Translations under genes and position numbers: made by a program | In this document: piece after piece, positions 25,030 through 37,280 of the stretch | Layout: each line of letters starts with the position of its first letter | How positions within the stretch are numbered: the stretch's first letter is position 1 | DNA from: Trileptium ribeirensis | Taxonomy: Eukaryota > Nematoda > Enoplea > Enoplida > Thoracostomopsidae | DNA: 64,000 nt | Direction of reading: 5' to 3' | NCBI GenBank assembly: GCA_030248225.1 | Contig: JASANE010026831.1 | Coordinates: 1 to 64,000, forward strand | Notes under the pieces: model-generated | Seen by the model: the letters and a program-made list of their open reading frames with translations, nothing else | The model's database searches: none | What the model was told of the DNA's origin: nothing

Positions 25030-25870
25030 ATGCAATCCCACGCGCCAAAGGGTAAATTTTTAGCAAAACTGCAGCAATTTGTGCAAAATTTTAGTAATTT
25101 TAGCAAAACTTTAGCAATATTTCTGCAATTTTAACAAAAAAATTTTTTGTTCCCTTTGACCTACCCCACTCGCCGAACACCCCTGCGCTCCATTGCTGAA
25201 ACAATCAACCCCACCCAGGCCGATAAAACTTGAACACTTAAGGTTACGGTGTTTACTAATACCAAATATGTGTCACTTGAAAACAACATTCGTGTTACTA
25301 CAGTTTCAGCTCATATTATCTTCATTTTAGTACAGCTACCGAATAGCCAAAATCTTTGCGATATAAAGTTCATAAAGTTAGAGTAAAATAGGCATGTAAT
25401 ATTGTGATAGTTGTGTAGTGAATTATATATACAAAATTATTGTATGAAGCCCAAAATCCACTTTCCAGGCATATATAGCACCCCTTGGCACAACCGACCT
25501 TGGACACTTAAGTCATATGTTTGATAGGGGGTGGGGTTTTACCCCACCCACTCTAAAGTCGGACCTCAAGCCAAATCTATCTCTCACCCTGAAGGCTGTG
25601 CAGTAACACCCACACACCCAACCTCTCCCGCCACCGCCACCAATACGCAAATATTGGTGCAAATCAAATGGGGTAAAATTAGCAAAAAATATAGGAAATT
25701 GGGAAAAATTTATCGCAAATCGTGAAAAATTGGGGAAAATTTTCGCAAAATTGGGAAAAAATTTTAGCGCTTAAAATTTTCAATAATTAGCCCTCCCTCG
25801 CCTATCCCGTCTCCCAATCAAAAGTTCCTCCCGCCGACCATCTACCTTCCCCCGCCCGAAGACGGTACCT
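25030..25870. repeat. two further copies of the AAAATT-GCAAAAATTGGG family
   Basis: A first patch at about 25040-25160 (TTTTAGCAAAACTT type) ends in a CCTACCCCACTCGCC flank. A second, longer one at 25528-25870 opens with a perfect GGTGGGGTTTTACCCCACC hairpin and a CA/CC-rich head. It runs through AAAATTAGCAAAAAATA and TTGGGGAAAATTTTCGC phrases and ends in a CCTCCCTCGCC/CCCCGCCCG flank. Confidence 0.55.
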
Positions 25871-26600
25871 ATATTTGTAAGTACATACATAATTATAATT
25901 CTCTTTAAGCATACATAAATATACTTAACATTTTAAAATATTTAGAGCATAGCTTTTGCATAACATCTTAGCCAAACCAAAGATTGCTTTTCCTCACAAG
26001 TCCGGACATACAATCCAGTTTGGAAAAGCCATCATTTGTCAAAATTATACTTTTTAAAAATCGGATGCCGAGTAATTAGATATTTACTCAGCACAAACTA
26101 GAAACATACTATGCAATGTGTGAGCACTTGAACAAAAAATTGCGAGTAGTGTTTGTAGTAAAAAGCACCTCTTAATTTCATCACATGTGTATGACAGGAA
26201 CATAATTTTGTACATTTAATGTTTAGCTACACATTATACTTTCCATATTATACAAAACGTGTGAAATGTAATAAATAGAAATGTCTTGCTCAGAAAATTT
26301 CTAACAACAGTAAAAAAGTCTTAAAACAGCAGATGAAAAACTAAATATAAAACCGCGTGCCTAATTAACAATTGTGTTATGATGTAAAATCAAATCTTTT
26401 ATACAATGATGTTTCTGATGTATTAAGTAGGCTGTTATTTTGTTCAGCTTGAACCAGAATCTAAATCTGATGGCATATTAAATACTAAATTAAGTAGCAA
26501 AATAGATGTCACTCTTATGTTAAGAGAATAAATATACATATATGCTTTCAATCGCGCATAAGCATTTGCTATTTTTAGCAAAAGTAAACTTGTCATAGCC

Positions 26601-27058
26601 AGTGGCCTAGATTTTGTTTAAAATCTGGGGGGGTGGGGTTGATAAGTTTCTGGAAAAAAATCAGAATGTTATTGGCCTGTAGCTTATAGGAGCTTTACAC
26701 TTTGTAATAGACATATAGCTAAAGGGAGTGACTAGGGGCGGGCGGCGCCCCGCGTGTGACTATCCGTGCCCCACTGTAAGGCATGGCAGAGAATGAAGAG
26801 AATCGGCGATCGAGATATGGACCTTATAAATCTCGATCAACTCTTCTAACATATAGGTATATATATATATACGTATATGTTAGATATATGTCGATATACA
26901 TACGCAATTATGTTAGGTGAGTGTATTAAGCCATGTATTTATGCTTCTTAAAAACTTACACTACATCCATATACTTATAAAATAATAAACATAAACAATT
27001 AGCATGTTAATCAACGTCTGTAGGAATACGAGATGACGGCGAAGTATTTTCAAATAAG
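26601..27058 (+). mobile_element. hAT-like element relic, left end and internal segment
   Basis: Starts with CAGTGGCCTAGATTTTGTTT. About 310 bases are collinear with 28310-28620, including the hairpin GATCGAGAT...ATCTCGATC (26808-26838). It continues into a segment (26942-27052, containing AACGTCTGTAGGAATA) that recurs at 30521-30651. The hAT transposase C-terminus follows directly. CAGTGGCGTA-type ends are common in animal hAT elements. I could not find this copy's right end. Confidence 0.65.
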
Positions 27059-27061
27059 AGT

Positions 27062-27277
27062 ATACCGACCTTTGGAGTGGCGGGGATAATTCGATTTCCT
27101 CGATTGTCTGCCGCGGCCTAGCGTATATTTGTTATTCAAGGATCAAGCGCCGAATTTGAGCGTAGATTCTCGACGGCCGGCAAAATTACGAGGAAGGACA
27201 GAGCTCGCCTTGCACCTACGTCGGTGGAAGCTCAGCTGCTGGTTAATAAAGCAATTAAGCATCAGTTCATTTCTTAG
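27062..27277 (+). pseudogene. hAT transposase, C-terminal dimerisation region (fragment)
   Basis: One frame ending at the stop 27275-27277 reads IRFPRLSAAA, then a stop (27119-27121), then RIFVIQGSSAEFERRFSTAG, KITRKDRARLAPTSVEAQLL and a short tail ending FIS. The pattern FPRLS, SSA-E-ER-FSTAG, R-RL-P--VEAQL--N is the well-known hAT C-terminal dimerisation block of a nuclear cut-and-paste transposase. The N-terminal zinc finger and catalytic core are missing. With an internal stop and only about 70 codons, it is dead. The same-strand element end at 26601 probably belongs with it. Confidence 0.85.
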
Positions 27278-28309
27278 AACCATGTAAAATATATTTTCAA
27301 TAACTGAATTGTGATGTGTAATTTGGTTTAAAGTTACTGAATTTTTAACTACTTCATAAATTTGTCAATGTATGTCAAAAATGTAATACGGACAATAGTC
27401 ACATGAGTCACCGGGTTTCCGGGTCACCCGGTCACATAGCGGAGCAGGTCAACGAGTCACCGGGACATATGTTGTTGATCCGGTTGCAACACTGCTCTCC
27501 CTGTTGTGGCATGATTGGGGTCTAGCTTAATATAAACTATTGCACCCCCGGAGTTCACTAAGTTTACATATGAATAGGTTCAGTCATAACAAATCGATAA
27601 AATTTTGACTTTCTTCTATACGAAAACAGGTGAAGGCCCAATCTAAAACTCGAGAAAAATTATCCGATCGGCAACATCTGTGTCCAATTTATAGCACACG
27701 GACGCCCTGGCGTATTTAAGAGTTTGATGCATATAAATAGACGTTGCATAATTCATTAGAAAATCTTTGTCATTGTTGGGTAAACGCCGACAAGGAATAT
27801 TACCAATATGGGACTCTTTGATTGCGACTGAGTTACACGGAATATAGACAAAAGTGGTAAAAATAGCTGGAAACCCTTAAATTTATTGCGAAATATTGTT
27901 AATATCATCGTTCTCTATTGAATTATTTGTTTCGTATTTTATCTTACGAATACTATTTTAATAAAAAAATTACGTATCTTCTAGACAATTTTATTAGCTA
28001 AGGTTCAACACTGATTAGAAGCCTTGAAATTAGAAATCAACCTGGATTGCATTATCTCCACCTTTGTGAAATGTGAGCTCTTCAGTGGCATTACATGAAA
28101 AAAAATTAGTATATTTAATATAGATGTAAACTTTAGGCATATAACTTTTATGTGTTGTTAGCAGCCAGTCAACTCGTTAATTCCGGGCCATGATATCTGT
28201 TAAACATTGAGTATTAATTAATTAATTATTCAGAAAGGTCACTGTGTTGATCTTACACGGTGTCGGTTACTTATACAGCTTCAGTTTGACTTTTCTAATG
28301 TAGTATGAT
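27278..28309. other. spacer between two hAT relics
   Basis: No gene seen. A patch at 27408-27470 repeats GAGTCACCGGG twice and contains CCGGGT/ACCCGG inverted pieces. The right terminus of the first hAT relic could lie there. Confidence 0.4.
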
Positions 28310-31041
28310 CAGTGACGTAAATTTTTGTTTAAAATCTTGGGGTTGTTAAGTTTTCGAGGAAAAAATCAGAATGTTATTGGTCTTCAGCTTATCGGAGCTT
28401 TACACTGATAATAGACCTATAGCTAAGGGTGGGGTAGGGGCGGGCGGTGCCCCCGCGTGTGACTATCCGTGCTCACTGTGAAGGATGGCAGAGAATGAAG
28501 AGAATCGGCGATCGAGATATGGACCTTATAAATCTCGATCAACTCTTCTAACATATATAGTATATGTCGATATACATACGTATTTATGTTAGGTGCGTTT
28601 ATTAAGCTATGCCCCTAGAAAACTGTTGGGCCCCTTAAGAAACCAGTACCCCTCTAGCTCCCGAAGAGAAGTCATCCTGACTGATAACCATGTAGCATTT
28701 GGAGGAGTAATAAAACTCAGAAAGTACTAGCAAAACATTTTTCAAATTTAGTTAAATGTATTGACTATGTAAACAAAAATCTGCGTCACAACGCACAGAA
28801 TGGTCAACATCAGATGTTTGCTTATCACTTTTCACTAACTTTTCACTTTCGATTTGCAGCTGCTATTCACATGTACATATCTTTAAGCGAACAAGCAAAG
28901 CCGTCACGGCTACATATTATCAGGACTACTTAGCACAAAGCTTGGATTAAGCTTTTGTCAGAATTTTAAAGAACCTCAACGAATCAGCAAAATTTGAATC
29001 TAAATATAAGCGAGTTTTACAGCAAATGTCTTGCGAGCCCGAGTGAGCCGGCGATAGCAGACAGCGAAGCAGAGCATGGCACCAACGCTGAAGAGCCGAG
29101 ACGAGCCTTAAAATTGAGGCTCTTTCTCACCTCTACCTCACAGGCTTCTCCGTTCGTTCAGTTAACAATTAACATAACTAATTAGTTGTAATGGCACACT
29201 GTTTATAACATACGCAGCGGTTGTAGTACCTATCGGCCACTCGATAACTGAAAAAATTAGAACTTAAAAATACGTATGTGCATGGACTGGGCTTCAAGTA
29301 AAACGATCCAAAGGAAATAATAGTCGAACTTGAGAAACTAGCCACTTATCATACAGAAGCATCTCGGCGGCGAGATCCGAACTACTGTTGCAATTTACCC
29401 GGAAATTTGAAAAATTCGGTCCCAACTGGAAGGCACTACAAGACGTTAGAATACACTGATTAAAAAAGATTATCAAAATCAGTAAATTCGTTAATAGGTT
29501 TTATGAGCGCCACAAAGGTTTTGAATTTTCTTAGAATTTTGAGCACTAAGCACCAACGGTAGTTGGAAATAGGTCATTTTAAGAGCCCTCCTTAAACATT
29601 ACGTGTAGATTCACAAATGAAACAATAAATATTTGCAACCATTAAGAAAGCATAAAACAGCGCAAAAACAATTATTTGCAATTAAAATTGCTTTTATGTT
29701 TGGGTTACTTTTCCTTTGGGATCATAGGGTCACAGCTCACGAGGTCAGTGTTAGGTGACACCACAGTTCTATTGCAGTGGTGGGAAAATGTTTTATAGAA
29801 GAAATAGTGCACAATAAAAAACCAAAGATTTCAAGTGAGTTGGTGACATACCATGACGAAGTTCGACGTTGGAAAAATAACAGGCGAAACACTATTCCGT
29901 ACATAGTTTGAGCAATATATTATATTTTCAAAATTTTAGTAGGATTGTAGTCTCGGAATAATTTTTTTACTTGAGCCGGCGTTAAGTTGCGGACCCTAAC
30001 TGGGCGTTGTTCGCGTAGAAACGGGACTAATTATAGTCGCTCACAAAATATACGAAAATGGTTCGAGCTACAACCTATCACACAGGTGGCGTCTAACAAT
30101 TTATCTCAGGACCTGGAAACTCCTAAAGGCCCAGATATTAGGCTCGTGTCACGAATTTAAGCTTCGCTTGAATGTTTTGCAGATGGGATAGCGCCAGCGG
30201 TTATTCCATTTCGTACACGCCAGTGGGATATTAGGTGCTGTACCCCGCCTTCCCACAGGAAAAAATTTAACTCATAGACCAACATATACCGCCGAGGACC
30301 AAAAATGCCCCTCACCACTGTCCGCTCTAGAAAATCTTGATCCACGAAACGGTGACACCAAGAGACCAGCTACCCCACACCCGGACACGGCGGCCCGCTG
30401 ATATGCTTGCATTATTAAATGAAAACTTCACTAGCAGCCTAGTTTTATAGCCATATAAGAAACGCAGGAGAAATATTAAATACTAATACATATGAGCGAA
30501 CTATATGATGTATAACATCATGTTTCTTAAAAACTTACACTACACCTATATACTTATAAAAATAAAGCCAGTAAAATAGACATAAACAATTAACATGTTA
30601 GGCAACAGTCAACGTCTGTAGGAATAGAAGATGACTGCAATGTATTTTCGAATAATAGTTAATAGCACATGAATATAGTGGATTTCGCAGCCAGACTGGG
30701 TACACACTAAAGAGGTGGGATGTTTAAATATAACCCAGGGTACACAAAACTAGATTTGAAGTAGAGACATTTTTCACAATGCTATCACGAGCTGCAAATC
30801 TAATTTTACTCTGCCAACCAACGCAGTGTTTATTTAGCGTTGGCGACTACTGAATTTCTAGAAAAAAACTGCGAGCGCTTTGTGGCATTCCGCATTCCGT
30901 TAACTACCAAGCAGTCTATAAGTGCAGGATCGCACCTAAACCTATCTAAAAGTGGGAGGATGCCATAACAAGCCAACGCTGTTGTCAAAACTGTAGGAGT
31001 TAAAACCCCCAACCCCCCAAAAAAAAAAATCTACGCCCATA
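28310..31041. mobile_element. hAT-like element, 2732 bp, with 8-bp target-site duplication
   Basis: The left end CAGTGACGTAAATTTTTG and the right end (minus-strand reading TATGGGCGTAGATTTTTT) are imperfect inverted repeats, 12 of 17-18 positions alike. The 8 bases before (28302-28309) and after (31042-31049) are both AGTATGAT, a perfect duplication of hAT length. The left 310 bases match the relic at 26601, including the hairpin; the segment 30521-30651 matches 26942-27052. The interior has only short frames (60-63 codons) with no transposase motif that I recognise, so it is probably non-autonomous or decayed. Confidence 0.8.
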
Positions 31042-31049
31042 AGTATGAT

Positions 31050-31928
31050 AGACACCGCTTCAGCGTAGTACGATTGCCGGTACACATATGATGCGAATAA
31101 ATATAAAAATCAATGAAGGCTACTAATGTTTAACTTGTTCAAATTGTCAACAATATCACACATCTCTAAATAGAGGCCCGAAATAGCTATAGGCACACTA
31201 AATTACGTTTTGCAATTTATGTTCACTAAAAGTGTTTCTTTAACACGAAAAGTATGAAAAACTTTTAATTTTTCTTTAGGTAATGTGCGGTAACATCTGC
31301 GATAGACAAGAGAAATTACATTTATACTTTCCGTGCAATCTTAAAATGGAATATATATACAATCTACATCGCCTGATTACAAGTTGTCTTCACTAGGATG
31401 GAAAGGCAGAATATTAAGGGAACACAGAAAATTGCTTTACTAATCTTGATAATCAGCCGGTGTAAGTAGGGGCGACCGTAGCAAATGCAACGGCTAGGAC
31501 CCAAAACATAACCTCCAAACTTATCAACATATATTTAATTGCGGATGAATTTGGATTTATTAGAAAATGAGTTAAGTCAACTAAGAAGGTTCCATTTATC
31601 ATGATTTATACCTAAGTTACGTTTAAGTTACTTTTAAATTTATCCAAGGTTGCCTGAACTATTATGTTAGCTCCAAGATTACGCGCTAAATTCAATGGTA
31701 AGTTTTTAGGCGACCAACATCATTTTTAGCAAATTGTCGCACAATTTAACTAGAAGTAATAAATTCGTTGGTGGTAATACAAATGTTATGTCACGATCAT
31801 TATGTAATGTGAACAGTGGACATCAATCCGAACATATGTCATAGAGTGATAACTGACAATTATTGTCTTTAGCTAATATGACCACGAAAGTGCACGTAGT
31901 ACTACATACATGATACATGTTAGCTCAC
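31050..31928. other. spacer between hAT element and GST exon 1b
   Basis: AT-rich, no gene seen. If exon 1b splices to the main GST gene, this is part of a roughly 13-kb intron. Confidence 0.4.
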
Positions 31929-32064
31929 TTGATTTTTTTTCAGCCCATTCTTCGAAAGTGATAGTTTTGCAATCGTACTCGACTCCCGCGTTATGCAAAA
32001 TCATTTTCAGCTGATCGCCAGCTCCGCGGAACTCGAAATATACAACAGTATACTTTGGTGCCAT
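31929..32064 (-). CDS. second GST first exon (exon 1b), alternative or orphan
   Basis: ATG at 32064 opens a 136-base exon ending in a good donor, CAA|GTGAGC. Length (45 codons plus one base) and splice phase equal those of exon 1a at 21466-21331. The peptide begins MAPKYTVVYFEFRGAGDQLK and ends TFEEWAEKKS, with 31 of 45 residues the same as exon 1a. Catalytic Tyr9 is kept and, unlike exon 1a, Trp40 is kept too. No matching exons 2-5 are visible between here and 21.5 kb, so it can only make a full GST by splicing to exon 2 at 18832, or it is the remnant of a lost duplicate. A TATATAA motif sits about 25 bases upstream. Synonymous and conservative differences with no stop suggest it stayed under selection. 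Confidence 0.8.
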
Positions 32065-34020
32065 AATTGCAACGTGATGGTCAACGCTTTAAATTATATA
32101 CAAAATGTAAATGTACCCTGTTTAAATATTACAATGAAAAATTTTTAAGCTTGCAACATTCACGACATAACCCAATGAAAAGCACATTTATTCTATATTT
32201 CTAGGAGTTTTGGCAACAATTTAAAAACAGCTGTGAAGTCTATTCATCGTGTGCTTGCATGAAAACTAAACCCACATGCAGAGTGTGTGCTTCAATCAAC
32301 ATTAGGTTTTTACTATTAGCGCTACCGTTACTGCTGATTTAGACGTTCAGTTCTTCGTCTTACACATATTTGCGCATAATAATTACCTATAATCGCTATT
32401 GAGCGAGTATAACGCTTAGCTACGACAAAGAGTATTAGATTTTGGCTCAATCTTAACTAATTATCTTATATGAATGCCCTAGTGAACCATCCTTTGCTTC
32501 AGTTTCAACCAGCTATCGCTCAGCGTGGCACAATCAGAGACCAGACTGAACAATTATCTGACAATCTTGCAGTGTTGCGAAAATAACAGACCAATTTAGA
32601 CAAGCTTGATTCATTTCCCGTAGAATGTACGATTATTTGTCCCAACTATTACGTTGGAGTGTAGTGGCCACCTTTGTCGCTCATTCACAAGAAGCTGAAT
32701 TTTGAAACATTGAACATAAATACAATACAATACAAGGCTTCAATATGTTTCTATGGATGTCTGAAGTATCAACGCTTAATTGGCTTTCATACCTATAGCA
32801 AAATATTTCTCTGTATATACGTATATGATTTCAGTCTAAAATTGCACTCTTTCGAAAATATAACTATTTTCACTGTTGGGCTCAAAAGCAGGCAATTGGA
32901 ACAATTAATTATGTGGCGTAATTTATTATTAGTTTAGCCATTCACACCAGTCATGCCAGCTAGACAAATGTCAATTTTTCCATGTTACCGGGCAACTTAA
33001 TGTTTACTGCATGGGCCTATTACCATTTTAAGATTTATTTCCTTGTATAACGGAAACGCTAAAATCTGATCTTTTTTATCGACATTGCTAAATAAAAATG
33101 TATTAGTTGGATTGTTAACTGTATAAACTTGGTTCCGATATTAATGCAGTATTATTAGCAAAAGTGTCATAACTCTGGAAAATTATCCGCAGATCTGTCC
33201 ATTTTATATGTTTGAGGTGTTTAAATAACGGTACTTATCAATAATTATATTTGTCTGTTGTATCACAAAACGTGACCCAACCGTTGCCACTTTAAGCAAA
33301 AATCGGTGCGAGCTTTGTCAGTAGTCAATATCACCAAAAACACGGTAAGATAAAAACGTATTTGGTTCAAATTTTTTTGCGCATAGGGCCTCAAAGAACA
33401 CACTTGTACAGGTGACATCACGAGATAACATCAGTTCACTAGAAAATAGGCTGGAGATAGCTAGCAAATTAATTTTTAATGCCCATCATTTACAAATGAG
33501 GACCGCACACTTTATGAGCTGCCGGGTTAACCAAGTTCGTTGTATGGGGTATGTTTGTGCGCGTGTTATTATTCGTTAGTTATGCGTGGTTCCTTAACCA
33601 ACCGAGTAATATCTCTTATATAGCCTAGTGTTTGAAAGTGCCGCTTTCGACAGCCCAGGTTCCATTATTGGCGGTGAGAACGATAAACAAATTGAAGGGA
33701 TATAATAGCAAAACATCGTAGCTATTGTGGCTTCCTCCTTCTATATACTACAACTCGTGATTGATCTGCGGTATACGGTTTAAATTTTCACAGTGCTTGT
33801 AACTATAACCTGTGCGCTCATAGCGTTGTTGATATTATCCTAAAATAACACGTACCTTGCGATATAAAGTGCCCAAAATGCCTAAATTCGGCCAAGATTG
33901 CTATAAATTTTAGTACAATATAATACCTGACAATAGATATTCTTTTATGTGGCTCGTATTTTTGCAGTAGACGTGTAACTTATACTGCAGTTATCAGGCA
34001 CCCTGGAACGATTTTAAATA
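32065..34020. other. spacer, no gene seen
   Basis: AT-rich. The longest frame (87 codons near 32674) has no recognisable domain. The first 100 bases may hold the promoter of GST exon 1b. Confidence 0.45.
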
Positions 34021-34400
34021 TGGCGGGCAAGTAAAGATAAAATACATTTGGGGGCAAGCTAAGATGAGACATCTGGGGCAGGGGCAAGATAATATAAAAC
34101 ACATGTAGGGCACAGGTACCCATAATAGGTTGTGTTCTTACACCTGACGCCCTGACTCCTGATTTTCAAGAAACACCCCTCCGCCGATGCGCTCCTACGA
34201 CGCACGGAAAGTTTTAGATAAATTAGCAATTTCTAGAAAAGATTAGAGCAAAATTGGCAAATTTGCGTGTATTTTCAGGCGGGTAAGGACAGAGTGAAGG
34301 ATGTGCCACTCCAGCTTAATTTCTGGGCTTGCGCCAAATTCCTCGTCTGCTTGAGGCCCTGTTCCCGGGCCTCTGGAGGATGTAAGCTGACTTCATCAAT
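34021..34400. repeat. small GGGGCAAG minisatellite and dispersed-repeat fragment
   Basis: GGGCAAGNNAAGATAAAACACAT-like units occur about three times at 34024-34110. They are followed by a GC-rich flank and an AAATTAGCAA...AAAATTGGCAAATTTGCG patch (34215-34270) resembling the family at 9850 and 25530. Confidence 0.5.
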
Positions 34401-35150
34401 TTTTTAGAATTTTGCTACCAAATAGTTGAACGAAAACATTTCTCTGATCAAAATCACAGTAAACGTTGCAGTTTTCCATTCAAAGCTCTACCAACCATTC
34501 TCAATGTTCGGATAAGGTCATTGTAATTGGTCACCTAGCAGAAGTGGCTGGATGACGACAGTAAAAAACCAGGCCATCTACCATGGATTAACATTAGACT
34601 GCGATTTCAAGGCAATGCCATAAAATAATCCCGTTTATGCAATTTTAATAAAATATTCACTAATACCTATGCACATTAATACTTTCTACAAGTATTTAGA
34701 GTGAAACTACATTTCAGATAAAAGAAGAATGTGCATTTTACTGGAATTCATTTGTCTATTTATACGTTGCTGCGGAATGCGTTTCAGTGCGTCGTATACC
34801 ATCAGCTTTGCATTTGGGATATTCATAACTCTAGAGATTATAGTAATATTTACTTTCCTACTTAAACTCTGACAATAATTTACTTATAATATCATTGTCT
34901 ATATAATAATATATTTTATCTAGTAATATGATAGGCTATGGTAGAGTTTAAGATAAAAGTGTAAGTTGTAAGAGTATGTACATTAGTACAAGATACAGAA
35001 TAGCTGACATCAGCTAATTTTGACACTTTGGCACTAAAATATTTCACAAGGCATTGTATGCATAAAAGCAAACATCTTAATATTTTGTGAATAAAAATAG
35101 TGAACGGAGTTTATTGGTGTTATATTTCTAGAATGAATGCCGATAAACAA
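34401..35150. other. spacer, no gene seen
   Basis: AT-rich, short frames only. Confidence 0.45.
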
Positions 35151-35159
35151 CGGGATTTA

Positions 35160-37280
35160 AAACAATTTGCTTATTGAAGAATCAGAAAACAGCAAAAGAT
35201 AAAGTTAATCAGGCGGAGAAACCAAGACTGACGAGACTGTAGAAGCGTCGTCTTTGTCCGACGAATGTTCTGGAAACTGGTCGATCTACTTGCACAAATG
35301 TCATAGAAGTTTCCAGAACTGTAGAGCCATTTTCCTGCACAAAAGTATGGGGCACCTACTCACGAACAGTATAGCGCGTGAAGCGCAACTGGCATGCAAG
35401 CGAGATGAGATTCTACTTTACGAGCGAATTTAGAGTAATCTGCGAGTAAATTTCAAGCAAACTGCGAGTGACTCGAAATAGCAATACAATTATACATAGC
35501 CAGGTAAGTATACATTTTGACGTAATATAATTATGTCGCAAAGTGAAAGTGTGTGACTGCAATTAATTAAACAAAAGGAAAAATTTTAGATTGGACTTTT
35601 CGTTTGTTTTCTGCAAATGTAATTCCAGTGGTTTTCAAGTGAAATGCCTGGAAGTGACGAGTCCGAGATAGAAAAACGCGAGTGAGTTTCGTGTACAAAA
35701 CGATTGAACTTCGTGTGATGTTCGAGCGATACGCGTACGACTGAAACTTAGTTTTATTCCAGGACTGTGGAATTTATGTGTATAAGCCGAAGTTGTTCAA
35801 TGTGGCGACTCCAAGTTGGTCCACGTGGAAAGACGCGAAGTTTTTCGTGACGAATGCGAAATCCATCGAGAATCCTTGTCACGTTGCGGTCCACAGCAAT
35901 AACCGAACTGCATAAAGTAGTGTTCCAGGCTAATTTATGGTTGCCTTTGAGGCCATGGTGGTAGTTGGATGAACATCTTGAAACATCGACTAGAAATGAA
36001 TGTGTACAAACCAGTTGGATCAAATGAAATTGATAACGTAATCCAAATCATGATGACTCCGTGGCGTCTCGGGAGCGATCCATTGGCAACCAAGATCCTT
36101 CGGTGGTTTGTTTTGATGTTCCCCCGCAAACAGTATACTTCTGACTGTTGTCCATGATCTTGGCATCGATCCCTGGCTAATAAACATTGGCTTAAACAAG
36201 CTGTTTAATTAGATGCATTCTAAAATATTCCATGTGTAGAACCTGCAGCAATCAGGTTCCGTTCGAAAGAGATCTCGTCGCTGTAGATTAGGCGATCTTC
36301 TGTCTTTTTCTGACGGATCTTGCTAGTCGGTTTTGGTGTGGATGCAATGGCAGTTTCTTTGGCTGACCTTGCAGCTTCCTACCACCAATTCAATAGCACG
36401 AGCAGTTCATCCTCTTCGACTTTGAAAGCGCTTTGAGTGCAGCCTCATTAAGGAGCAGATAAGCCTGTTGCGTATTGTTTCATATTGCTTATCCTTTATC
36501 GAAGGGAAGTCGCAGATGGCAGCGTTTTGACTTATGCGAAACGCTAATTCATGAATTTACACTAAATTTATGATCCATATTCCTTCAGAACTAGAAACGC
36601 TCTCTGATCCCTGACGACTAATCGTTTTCGATGAAATTGATTCATCAAGCATTCAGCTATTTCTTTGATGGGAGCTGATTGATGTCTCTTAGCGTTGTTT
36701 ACTGCGAAGCAAGATTGGACAACAGTTTGTAAACTATTTGAGACTTGTTTTTAAAACTTGAGCCTTTTTCTGCAACAGAATTTGCTGCAGCAAAGGTAAG
36801 AAATTGCACGAACTAGTCCCTTCACATATCCAAACTTGAGTCGAAACGACTGCTACTGTGTAGATGATTCTTAAATTATCGCTTAAGGTGACCAGTAGAT
36901 GCAGATTCGAGCAAAACCCGCAAAATGCTCATTTGTTTGTTGTCTTGGAGCGACAGCGGTCCATTTGCCAACGTTGAGCATTCATTTGTTAACGTTAGTC
37001 GTCCATTTGTTGTCACAGGAGAGTGATAAGATCCGTCTTTCCCGGCACCATGATCGCTAAATAATCCAAGTTCGGTTTGTAGGCCGAATGAAGAGAAGCA
37101 GCAGGAGTTAAAACAATAGCTTCACCGAAGAAAACAGAAAGCAGCATAGCACGAACCTGATTAGATAAAAACCAAGACTGACTAGGCTGCTGGATTGCAA
37201 TCATTATATACTGTCAGCCAATATTCTGGATACTGAACCAACCGTCTGCAAAGTTATAGAAGTTTCAAGAATAGCAATGC
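35160..37280 (-). pseudogene. degraded retroelement debris, possibly copia-like
   Basis: On the minus strand, 37204-37013 reads through VRAMLLSVFFGEAIVLTPAAS and KPNLDYLAIMV. This resembles the end of a copia integrase (x-R-x-MLL, FW-EA, KPNL-YL). A diverged copy of the same DNA, about 35160-35330 against 37100-37280, shares AAACCAAGACTGAC and ATAGAAGTTTC. Between them, minus-strand frames near 36470-36250 look once-coding (QQAYLLLNEAALKAL, then after a shift AARSAKETAIASTPKPTSKI) but I cannot assign them. Frames are broken throughout. Confidence 0.4.

Larger units (their letters stand above)
21467..26600. other. spacer upstream of GST exon 1a
   Basis: No coding exon that I can support on either strand. 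I searched by eye for partners of the second GST first exon (glutathione-binding exon 2, helical exons 3-5) and found none. Contents are a minisatellite at 21987-22070, an imperfect duplication at about 23455-23585, a TTAGGC-like patch at 24348-24407 and A/T-rich dispersed repeats at 25030-25870. Frames of 82-90 codons near 23733 and 24497 show no known domain. Confidence 0.45.
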
